Origin: Uranotaenia lowii
Lineage: Eukaryota; Arthropoda; Insecta; Diptera; Culicidae
Length of the DNA: 64,000 nucleotides
Reading direction: 5' to 3'
Assembly (NCBI RefSeq): GCF_029784155.1
Contig: NC_073693.1
Location: forward strand, 114,204,683-114,268,682
Numbering within the stretch: position 1 is the stretch's first letter; each line of letters starts with the position of its first letter. Positions 37,339 to 46,549 of the stretch are shown here, piece by piece. A program made the translations under genes and the position numbers. The notes under the pieces are model-generated. The model was not told the origin of the DNA, made no database searches, and was given only the letters and a program-made list of their open reading frames with translations.

Positions 37339-38285
37339 TTAAAGTCCTGTGATCAAAACTAGCGGAAATGGAGTCGAAAGAACAGCTCGTGCGTGATAAA
37401 TCATGAGAACAAGGATCTCTCGTTCAAGGATCGTTCCATCACTAACGATGGAAATCGCGAATTCCACGGTGTCGCGAGTGATAAAGCGTTTGGAGGAACG
37501 ATTTACCACCGATTGGAAGCCCAGAAGTGAGGAAAATGTATTCCGTACAATAATAAAAATCACAACCGCGTAGTTGCGGTCTTCAACCGAAACCCAAACG
37601 CCTCCTTTAGGGGTGTGGCTAAGAAGCTGCACCTAAGCCGAAGTTTTGTCCATAAGGCCTAAACTAAGGCCGGGTTTCGAACGTTCGAGGTACAAAAGGC
37701 CCCTAAATACTCGCGAAGAAAAGCAGGAAAATCCGCCAAAACTCGTGCCAGGAAGTTGTACCTCAACATGCTGACGAAAGTTGAATGCTGCATCATGGAC
37801 GACGAAACGTATATGAAGGCCGACTTCAAACAGATCCCTGAAAACCTGTTATTCACGGCCAAGGATAAATTTAGCGTTCCGGAGTATGTCCACACTCATG
37901 AGATGTCCAAATTTGCGAGTAAACTCTTGGTTTGGCAAGCCATCTGCACGTGCGGGAAGCGGAGTGCACCTTTCATGACGCAGGACACGATGAACGGACA
38001 GGTGTACATGAAAAAGTGCCTCCAGAAGCGGCCGGCTCCTCTCCTGAAGGCCCTTAACGCCCCAACAATTTTCTGGCTGGATTTGGCCTCATGCCACTAC
38101 TCCAAGGACGTACTGAAATGGTATGCGGACAATAAGGTCAATTTCGTACCGAATATGTTCAACCCTCCCAACATTCCGGAGCTCCACCCCATCGACAAGT
38201 ACTGGACGATTATGAAGCAGCACCTTCTTAAACCACCTAAGGTAGTGAAGACAGTCGAGGAACTGAAGAAAGTATCTGGAAATTC
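37339..38285 (+). pseudogene. Mariner transposase, catalytic domain intact but N-terminal part frameshifted
   Basis: The DNA-binding half is readable only with frameshifts (VFNRNPNASFRGVAKKLHLS near 37585-37650). From 37756 the catalytic half is open for about 175 codons. It contains the first Asp (CIMDDETYMKADF), WQAICTCGKRSAPF, the second Asp in IFWLDLASCHYSKDVLKW, and after 37 residues a third acidic residue in LHPIDKYW. The third position is Asp here; the element at 56.4-60.5 kb has Glu at that place. Spacing of 37 places it in the DD37E/D mariner group. The frame is destroyed at about 38285 by the non-LTR insertion. Confidence 0.85.
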
Positions 38286-40565
38286 TTTGGACCCGCATCG
38301 ATCTTGGAGATCGGAAACTCTACGTGTGCGTTGTGCACGTGCCTCCTGATCGTTCCAGTAACCTGGTTGTAGCCGATTTTTTTCATGTGGCCTCTCTCAA
38401 GTCAGTTGCAACGTCTACTTAGATGCCTTAAACACAGCGACTCTACGTCAGATAAATAACATTGAAAACGAAAAAGGCAGGATGCTAGACCTCTGCTTTG
38501 TTAACGAAGGGTTCAGGATTCCGTCGATCGATTTAGCTCCCGCTCTACTCGCCAAAGATGTCCTACATCACCCAGCTCTAGTGGTTTCACTCGGTGCCGC
38601 TAGGTTATATTCTCCCATTTAGAAAACTTCTTACTATAAAGATTTCAAGAATATAGATTCCGAGGCTATCTTGCGCGTTCTGGAATCCATCGAATGGGAA
38701 GTCGAGTTCGATCTTTCTGATCCCAACGCAGCTGCAGAGACATTTACGAATATCCTTAATTACACCATCGATCGCCATGTGCCGAAACGTAGCGTAGGTG
38801 CATATCCACGGACTCCGTGAGTCACTAAAGAACTGCGGCAACTGAGGACAACTAAAAAACGTGCCCTTCGTAACTATAGCAAGCATAAGTCGCTCTACTC
38901 TCAGAACGAATACCGCAAACTGAACTCGACTTATAAAAAGATCAGTAAGCGCTGCTACCAGAATTATCTTAATCGGCTACAGCGAATCTTCAAGACCAGT
39001 CCGAAAAATTTTGTAAGCACGTAAAAAATCAGCGGAAAGAAACAGGGCTCCCGTCCCACATGTTTCTGGACAACAACACAGCTGCTTCCGACCCCGAAAT
39101 TTGTGAGCTCTTCATCGGGAAATTCTCAAGCGTTTTTGCCATCGAGGGCATTTCTTCAGAACAACTAGCCAGGGATGTCCGGAATGTGTTACCTCTCTCT
39201 AGGTTCATCTTTGTATGGATTGCTTATTGAAGATGCAGCCATCTTGGAAGCGACAGCTAAGTTGAAAAATTCTACCTCTACGGGCCCGGACGGTATACCA
39301 GCAAGTTTTTTGAAGCGTTTTATGCCACTCTTGCTGACTCTCATCAAATATATTTTTCAATCATCGCTGGACAACGCAATTTTTCCCTCACTGTGGAAGG
39401 AAGCTCATATATTTCCTGTCCATAAAAAAGGGGACCAGAGAGATGTTAGCAACTACCGTGGAATATCAGCTCAGCGATATCGAACTCTCTGAACTGGTCG
39501 TTATGGATCCTGTTTTCTTATTTTGCAAGCCTTACATTTCCAACGACCAGCATCGATTTATGCCTAAACGATCCACAACCATTTAGGACCAATAATTTTC
39601 GTAATCTACTTCAATGACGCACTCTCGCTCCTTGAAGGCACCAAACTTGCTTATGCTGATGATCTGAAACTTTTTCACGCCATAACAACCAAGACGACAT
39701 CGACTTTTAACAGCAGCAATTTTCCGTATTTGCTCACTGGTGCGACATTAACTGCCTGCCGTTGAACTGCAGCAAATGCTCGGTTATATCATTTTCCCGT
39801 AAGCGGCACACTCTTTGTGCGGAGTACATCCTTGGAAGCGAAACCATCACCCGAGTAGAACACATCGACGATCTAGGAGTTATCCTCGATCAGCGGCTGA
39901 AGTTCAAGTCTCACACGAACTATGTTGTTGACAAAGCTTCTAAAAACCTTAGATTCCTGTTTTGCATGGCCAAAGACTTCAAAGAGGTGTACTGCCTTAA
40001 AAGTCTTTATTGCTGCATAGCTCGTTCCATTCTCGAGTACGCATCAGCTGTCTGGTGCCCCGTCTATCAGAATGGAGCTGAACGAATCGAGGCTCTCCAT
40101 CGGCGCTTCCTGTGGTATGCCCTACGTCACATGAATTGGCACGACCCGTTTCGTCCGCCAAGCTACGAAAAACGTTGCCGCCCCATATGCTTCAAGTTCG
40201 TAGGAACGCTACTCGAGCTCTGGTTGTGGCTGACCTGCTGACATCGAGATTAGACTCTCCCACGCTGCTGGAGGCTGTCCCTCTCAATGTACGACCCCGA
40301 GGATTAAGAAACCAGCATTTGCAGCTCTACGTTCCCATTCGTCTGAACAACTACGGGGCCAACAGGGCTTTTGTGGGAATCTTAAAAAATTTTAATCGTT
40401 TTTCTGCGCATTTCGATATTGATGTTTCAAGAAATGTGGAAAATATTAGACGTGTGGATTTTAATTTTGATAAGTTATTTAGGATTAAGTAATCATTTGG
40501 ATCAACATTTGATCCGTTGATATTTTATACAAATAAACAAATAATGTATGGGTTTACATGCAAAA
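38286..40565 (+). mobile_element. 5'-truncated Jockey/CR1-like non-LTR retrotransposon
   Basis: The copy begins inside the endonuclease (DRKLYVCVVHVPPDR, about 38310) and continues MLDLCFVNEG, a linker (RYQNYLNR-type region), the RT and the post-RT region. RT pieces are STGPDGIPASFLKRF (39283) and FPVHKKGDQRDVSNYRGIS (39415), then YADDLKLF near 39655 after deletions. The post-RT part reads VEHIDDLGVILDQRLKF, ILEYASAVWCPVYQNG and, in another frame, RPRGLRNQHLQLYVP. The last open frame stops at 40492, and AT-rich 3' sequence with AAATAAACAAATAATG follows. There are at least five stops or shifts. No RNase H domain is seen, which fits Jockey/CR1 rather than I or R1. Confidence 0.85.
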
Positions 40566-40759
40566 AACGGTTGATTCACAGGTTGTGCAGAATTTTATGG
40601 CCGGGGTTAAGGTCAAGGTGTGGGCATTTGCGTATGGATTGAAAATAAAATACGAGTAAAATGGAAAAATGAAGTTTAATAGATATTTTTCAATTCCTGA
40701 AAATTTTGTGTGTGGCAATTTCATCGTGGACACCCTTTACTTTGCACTGATGACGCAGC

Positions 40760-41030
40760 CTGGATAGAGATAGAGCTCAGTTGGCAAGTCAGTTGCTTCC
40801 TGAGCCGATGTCCGTGAGTTCGAAGTAAAGAAGTGAACATCGAACACCTGTTCAAACACCGGATAAGTATTTCAATATCTGTCCGCCAACTGCAGCGTTG
40901 ATATTAAGTCGCGAATGCTTCTTGTCACTTTGGATTTTCGGTCGTCTGATGGCTGTCTTGGGGTGCCTAAACGTTCTTGATGCCGAAAACGTCGTATCCC
41001 AAGTACCGTAAGGTGGTTTTTTTTCGATGC
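40760..41030 (+). mobile_element. tRNA-derived SINE (copy 2)
   Basis: The A box (AGAGCTCAGTTGG) and a B-box-like GAGTTCGAA are followed by the same body as the 25.4-kb copy (AACATCGAACAC, CCGGATAAGT, GTCCGCCAACTGCAGCGTTG, AAGTCGCGAATG). This copy keeps an extra middle section (about 40925-41010) before the common tail GTAAGGTGGTTTTTTTTC. The minus-strand open frames here are incidental. Confidence 0.8.
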
Positions 41031-41149
41031 AGCGCACCTTAAACGAAGGAGCTTTACTAATTTTGCCATCATGAGTAAAGTTCAACTCAGCCAACAAATA
41101 TCTGCTGACTCATGGCTATGACTTATGCAGCATGACTAGTTTTTTGGGT

Positions 41150-41392
41150 ACTGTAGGGATGAGATGAAGGATATGCAGAAAATAAATCAGATTTAATTAA
41201 GAATAGAATAAAATAAATGTTGTATTCGGCAACACTGAAGATAAATAAAATAAAATAAATTTCTATGACAACGTTTGCTATTTTGGCAACACTCGACAAA
41301 CAAACAAAACAAAATCAGTCATTGGTATATTCTTGTGAGCGACAGACGTGTTTAAGTGAATCTCTAAATTGAGATTCGTAAAATCACGACAA
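41150..41392 (+). repeat. Direct duplication, first copy (empty sites)
   Basis: The segment from GGGATGAGATGAAGGATATG to GTAAAATCACGACA is repeated at 42819-44487, with the second copy interrupted by two insertions. Here the insertion points are empty: AAATAAAATAAAATAAAT near 41260 and GTGTTTAAGTGAATC at 41348-41362. It contains two TTNGGCAACACT words. No coding function is visible. Confidence 0.85.
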
Positions 41393-41420
41393 TGGCGTGG
41401 TTGATAGAATAAGCACAAAA

Positions 41421-42290
41421 GCGCAAATATTTAAGGCTGCTGCTGCTGATTGTTTTGATTTGGCATTCCGGTGGATAAATACGGAATTGCCGTTAGAAGC
41501 GCAGATATTTAAGACTGCTGCTGCTGATTGTTTTGATTTGACCTTCCGGTGGATAAATACAGAATTGCCGTAAGAAGCGCAGATATTTAAGGCTGCTGCT
41601 GCTGATTGTTTTATTTGGCCTTCCGGTGGAAAAAGACGGAATTGGCGTTAGAAGCGCAGATTTTAAAGGGTGCTGCTGGTGTTTGTTTTGATTTGGCATT
41701 CCGGTGGCATAAGACGGAATTGTTCTATTATGTTTGTTATGATTTGGCTTTCCGGTGGAAAAAAGGTGGAATTGGTTTGGAAGCGCAGATTTGCAGGCAG
41801 CTTCTACTAATTGTTTTTTTTTATTTGGCCTTTCGGTGGATAAAGACGTAATGGCTTTGGTAGCACAGATTTTCAGAACTATGGCGGCAAATTGTTTGTT
41901 ATGATTTGGCCATCCGGTGAAAAAAGACGGAATTGACGTTAGAAGCGCAGATTTTTAAAGCTGCTGCTTGTTTGTTTTGATTTGGCCACCCTGTGGAAAA
42001 AGACAGAATAAATTTTGAAGCGCAGATTTTCAGGCAGCTTTTGCTGATTTTTTGCTTTGATTGGGTCTTTCGGTGTAAAAAGATGGAATTGGCTTTGGAA
42101 GCGCAGATTTTTTAGGCTGCTTCTGTTGATTGTTTGTTCTAATTAAACCTTCTGGTGGAAAAAAGACAGAATTGGCTTAAGAAGCAAAGATTTTTAAGGC
42201 TGTTACTTCCGATTTTTTATTTTGATTTGGATTTTTAAGGCTAATGCTGCTGATTGTTTGTTTTGAATAAGCCCTCTGGTTGGGTAGGCT
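41421..42290 (+). repeat. Minisatellite, about 78-bp unit, about 11 copies
   Basis: Units begin GAAGCGCAGATATTTAAGG, continue CTGCTGCTGATTGTTTTGAT then TTGGCCTTCCGGTGGAAAAA, and end GACGGAATTGGCGTTA. The first three units (41421, 41499, 41577) are nearly identical; later units (41654 to about 42184) are increasingly diverged, with one partial unit near 41723. The unit length of about 78 is a multiple of three and the first units stay open on some frames, but stops accumulate later, so I see no protein. Confidence 0.88.
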
Positions 42291-42299
42291 GTTTCTAAG

Positions 42300-42818
42300 A
42301 ATACTATCGAGTTATTCCGGCTCTGGTAAACAGAGACAGAGTGACAAGGAAAGCACAGTTTAAGAAAGCTGTTGCTAAGAATGTTTTTGTTTGCGGATTG
42401 TTCCGGCTCTGGTAAATAAAAGCAGAGCGACAAGAAAAGCACAAATTGGGAAGGCTTTTGTGAAGAATATTTTCGGATGAAATGAAGAATATGCAAAAAA
42501 AAATTAAGACTTGAAAAGCTTTTGCAGAGAACAGAATGTAAAATTGAGATGAGGGATATTTGGGATATAAAATTTTGTATTTTAGAAAAACAAAAGTCTG
42601 TAAATTAAAGATTCTATTGAGAATAGAGTTGAGAAGGAATGTAGAGATGAGATGAAGGATAAGCGGAAATAAAAAAAAATTTGTAGGATGGAGAATAAAG
42701 ATGTGAAACATGGAATAAAAATTGAGGATATTTAATAAATATAATTTTGCTCTAAAGGAAAAAAAAAAACAAAAGTTGAAGCGTGAAAAGCTATAATTGA
42801 GGATAGAGGTGAGAAGGA
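42300..42818 (+). repeat. Diverged repeats between minisatellite and second duplication copy
   Basis: Two CCGGCTCTGGTAAA blocks (42317 and 42402) and three GATGAGATGAAGGAT/ATGAAATGAAGAAT blocks (42477, 42648, 42828) indicate further irregular tandem units of roughly 85 and 180 bp. The minus-strand 184-codon frame at 42304-42858 is low-complexity Phe/Leu/Ile sequence read from this repeat and is unlikely to be a gene. Confidence 0.6.
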
Positions 42819-42923
42819 ATGTAGGGATGAGATGAAGGATATGCAGGAAATAAATCAAATTTAATTAAGAATAAAATAAAATAAATGTTGTATTCGGCAA
42901 CACTGAAGATAAACAAAATAAAA

Positions 42924-44128
42924 TCTAGAGTTAGTTTTGATTAGGTCGTATGAACCAATATGAACAAAATTGAGTTATTGGCTGAAAACAGTTGAAAAAC
43001 ATGTATTCTATGTAAGGTAAAAATTTGGTTTCATTTGATTATTAAACATCTTTTACAAAATGATTTGAATTTAGGACGTATAATGAGTTTTTCATTTTCA
43101 CGTGCAATTTGGTTTTTGCGACATTTTGCACTACGCTGGATTATCGTGCAAAACAAAGGTCGCAAAATACTGGTTCGGCGTGGTGGTTTTTGCAACATTA
43201 TGCATTTTTCAGAAAATGCTCCGGAAAAGGTTGAAATGTTTAATGAAGTTCGTCATTAGTGGTGATTTTAGTTATCTAAGCAGGGTAGCGGGTTCCGATT
43301 TGATGCTGGGTAAGTTTGAAGCGATAGTTTTAAGGCTAAACAAATTCTCATTTTCATATTTTCTAACAACAGCGGCAGCCAACTGTGTACTAGCTTCCGT
43401 ATATGAATGGGTATTGAAGTTAAAGAAAGGCAGTCCACCCAGTCATTTACATCCTAGTAGAAACCCGATGGATAGTTACCCGCAACACCAGTTTCTGGCT
43501 GCAGCAGCGATGGAGAGGAGATTGCCTTGCTCGAGCAGGGAAAAAGATTTGCACAGGTCCCGCTCCAGGATTGTCGAGCGATTTATAGAGAAATTCCGTT
43601 GAGTACATATTACTCACAAGGATTAAGAAACTTCTTCATGGCTCCGCAGGGATTCAAATGTAAGTAGTTTTTCTATAATGTTCTTCTAGAAGTGCCAGGC
43701 AAATTGCCACATAATTAATATTACTCTAAATCACATTCCAATAATAATTAACCCAATCTGCAGAAAGGCATATAATGTTAGATTTTTTATCTTTGAGGCA
43801 AGAACAAGCAAGTTAGCGAGAAAAAGTGGAATATAAGACAAAATAAATCGAGTTTCAATATGAAATTTATTAATTTACAAAACGACGTTTGCGCCAAACA
43901 CGATATGCAAAAGGTTGTAAGTGCAAAATTACACGAACAGCTTTTTTTATGCCTATATAGAATACAGCAGACGATTTCTCGTGTATTCTTGCATCACATA
44001 CCAGATTTTAGAGCAATTCTGAGCCATACTTAAAAAACAGGAATTAAAAATGTGTTATAAAATTTGAACAGCGATTTTCTCGAAACACATCAAGTGGTTT
44101 ATACGACCTAATGAAAACCAACTCTAGA
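42924..44128. mobile_element. 1.2 kb inverted-repeat element inserted in the duplication
   Basis: The ends TCTAGAGTTAGTTTTGATTA.. and the complement of TCTAGAGTTGGTTTTCATTA.. form inverted repeats of about 34 bp with three mismatches. The matching sequence at about 41260 lacks it, which confirms mobility. The target duplication cannot be resolved in the AAATAAAA run. Inside is a 166-codon plus-strand frame (43102-43602) with no recognisable domain, Ala/Arg/Ser-rich at its end; an acceptor-like AACAACAG precedes its C-terminal half at about 43373. I do not call it a gene. Confidence 0.72.
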
Positions 44129-44230
44129 AATAAATTTCCATGACAACGTTTGCTATTTTGGCAACACTTAACAAACAAACAAAACAAAGACAGTCATTGA
44201 TCTATTCTTGTGAGCGACAGACGTGTTTAA

Positions 44231-44447
44231 CACGTTTGTCGCCACGCTCATTTTGGTTGTTTTACTTGCCGGGCCCAAAAAAAATCTCGGAGCAAGAAAG
44301 CAACCAGGGAGAACTCCACTATTTGTAACGTGTGGCTAAGCTGAGCGGCTAACTTGAGTGAGAGAGCGTCACATGCTTTTTGATGTGACGGGGCCTCCCA
44401 GGAAATACACCCGTCACCCGAATATGAGTGACGTGGCGACGAACGTG
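44231..44447. mobile_element. piggyBac-like MITE (217 bp) with TTAA target duplication
   Basis: The ends CACGTTTGTCGCCAC and its near reverse complement GTGGCGACGAACGTG are flanked by TTAA on both sides (44227-44230 and 44448-44451). The paralogous copy at 41352-41355 holds a single TTAA and no insert. TTAA duplication is the hallmark of piggyBac-type transposition. The interior is short and non-coding. Confidence 0.9.
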
Positions 44448-44592
44448 TTAAGTGAATCTCTGAGTTGAGATTCGTAAAATCACGACAGGTACATTTTGAG
44501 GTTAACCCTTGAAAAAATTGGCAACGTTTTTCAATTTCTATAATGCATATTTCATGAGTGCTCGCAAGTTGCCAGTGAAATACTAGTAATTA

Positions 44593-46394
44593 GGGATAGT
44601 TGCCCTACTTTGGACCCTTTAAGTGGTGGTTTATATAAATCCATGTTTTACTCATAAATGGACGGTTTTTTGTGTGTTTTTAGAAAACCGTTCCGCAGTG
44701 ATCGATTTACAAAGATATCGATGATCAAAACTTCCTACTTTGAACCTACTGTTCCTGCTTTGGTACTGGACTGGTATTGCCTTTGCTGCTCGTTAAAAGT
44801 TAGAATTTTCGAAAAGAGAAACATCTACAAACTAATTTAATATTCAATTTTAAATAACAAAAAAAAACACAACAAAGAATATTCTGGATTTTGCCCGATT
44901 CAAATAAACACCTTTATTTCTGCAATGAGTACCGTAATCCGGGGTAAGATTGATCACATTTTTCAATAATTTTTGATTATTTTTTCTGGTAAAAGGAATG
45001 TGGCATGTTTCATATTTTTTATACCAGTACTGGACTCCTATGAACGTTAAACATGGGTAAAGAAATTTATTAGCCCTCTTTAAATTTGATTTAAAAATCG
45101 ATTTCATCTCAGTTCAAAATTTGATGATTTGGGGTGACATTGATCAGTCTCTATTCTGACGGTTTTAACGAGTTTTCTTGATCATAAAGGATACAAAACA
45201 CCTTCATAATATTTACAAATGCTTGTTTATCAATTCAACCTTGAATTTTATCGTTGTATTTTAAAAATATTTACTATCGAAAAAAGAATTATGACGCTGC
45301 CTACATTTAGGGGCAAAAATCATTATAGTTGCTAAATAGTTTGAGCTTCAAAATACAAATGAAATTTTACCTTCACACATTCCTCTAGGCCCTTCCAATA
45401 TTTCCATTTTCATTTTTTCTTCAAAGATAACGATTTGACAGAGTTCCTATCCATTTATCCAATGCTGGCTTACTCTTGGAAAATGTCCTAAGTTTTAAAT
45501 ATCAAAAATTTATCATTAAATGACTATAAAACTAGCACTATAACTGTTCATTTACAAAGAAAAAATGTTGTTCTTTCGCATTAAACAACCCGTTTGCTTT
45601 TAAATGCATATTGGTATAATCAGGTCAGCTGTTTGTTTGCGAGCCTTGGAAAAATGAATATTTTAAGATTTTGAAATTAGATTTTTTACTCACAGAAAAA
45701 AAAATCAAATACAAACCAAATTTTGCCTATTTGATTCTCAATTAATAGGCTTTTTAACGTAGAAAACAGTTTTCAAAAATTTTAACTATAGACTGAGTTA
45801 CTGATGATAATGTGGAAAAGTTTATTGTCGGTCAAATTTACCCCGGTGATCAATGTTACCCCGTTTTACGGTATCTCAAACATTATCCACATCAATACAT
45901 TTGTCAGCAGGACAAAAGTTAGAACTTGTATTGTATTCAATGGTAGCTTATTCGCTAAAACCTGACAAAACATTTTTGTTTATGCTCAATATTGATTCTT
46001 AACTATGCCCTTATGAAAATTTGCATCTTAATTAATTGGTTTGTACTGAAAATATCGATGTCAGGTCCAAAAATGGAAGATCATGATCGAAAGGGGCGAT
46101 TTTTTTGAGCCGGGACCCTTTACAAATTCTTCATCTCTCTGATTTCTCAAATCGCTGCTCACTTACTGAGCTGCCTGCTTTACCGCTAAAAAGAAAGCAC
46201 ATTTTCAAAAGCGTTGAAAATTTTATTAGAATGGATTTTTATGGCAAACAGCGGTACGCTAGGATGAAGAAATAATAATAATAGTTTGTTTTTTTACATA
46301 GGAGTGTCTTAAATGCACACGAAATGAGTTATTTTAAATATTCAGCATTTTAGGACCAAAGTAGGCTCTAGGTCCAAAGTAGGCTCACATATCC
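44593..46394. mobile_element. TA-flanked MITE hosting a second MITE
   Basis: The left end is TA then GGGATAGTTGCCCTACTTTG. The right end is the complement of TA then GGATATGTGAGCCTACTTTG, with another GCCTACTTTGG block just inside. The total is 1802 bp, but 940 bp of this is the nested element at 44932-45871, leaving a core of about 860 bp, similar in size to the other TA-flanked elements here. It is non-coding. Confidence 0.72.
44932..45871. mobile_element. 940-bp TA-flanked MITE nested in the previous element
   Basis: The ends CCGTAATCCGGGGTAAGATT (then GATCA) and the complement of CCGTAAAACGGGGTAACATT (then GATCA) are flanked by TA at 44930-44931 and 45872-45873. An internal GGGGTGACATTGATCAG copy lies near 45131. 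The termini resemble those of 3686-4591. It is non-coding. Confidence 0.78.
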
Positions 46395-46549
46395 TATTCG
46401 TTTTTTTTAAATAAATAATGAATTAACAAAGAGGTCATAATCGATACTTAGGTCCCCGCAAAACATAGCTTACAGATGTCAAACGATTATTTAACAACAG
46501 TCTCTAGAGCTGTAAGCACAGCAGTAATAGTAAGTGTTCATCGATTGAA

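Larger units (their letters stand above)
37225..40735 (+). mobile_element. Mariner (DD37D/E type) split by a non-LTR insertion
   Basis: The ends GGGTGTCCACGATTAAATTG (37225) and the complement of GGGTGTCCACGATGAAATTG (to about 40735) are terminal inverted repeats. The outer mariner is about 1.2 kb; about 2.3 kb of non-LTR sequence (38280-40565) is inserted into the transposase reading frame. The tail of the gene resumes after the insert (VVQNFMAGVKVKVWAF, about 40583-40640). A SINE begins about 25 bp beyond the right end. Confidence 0.82.
42819..44487 (+). repeat. Direct duplication, second copy carrying two MITE insertions
   Basis: It is collinear with 41150-41392. It is interrupted first at 42924-44128 by a 1.2 kb inverted-repeat element and then at 44231-44447 by a TTAA-flanked element. 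Between and after the inserts the sequences match closely (GACAACGTTTGCTATTTTGG, TCTTGTGAGCGACAGACGTG, GATTCGTAAAATCACGACA). The unit offset is about 1.67 kb. Confidence 0.85.

Noticed and set aside
42304..42858. 184-codon minus-strand frame rich in Phe, Leu and Ile
   Set aside because: It reads through irregular tandem repeats of A/T-rich sequence; the hydrophobicity is a composition effect.
43102..43602. 166-codon frame inside the 1.2 kb inverted-repeat element as a transposase
   Set aside because: No helix-turn-helix, DDE motif or other domain can be seen, and a transposase normally needs more coding length.
41150..44487. LTR retrotransposon with the two duplicated segments as LTRs (TGTTG..CGACA)
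   Set aside because: The similarity extends upstream of the supposed LTR start in both copies and the outer 5-mers do not match, so a direct duplication fits better.
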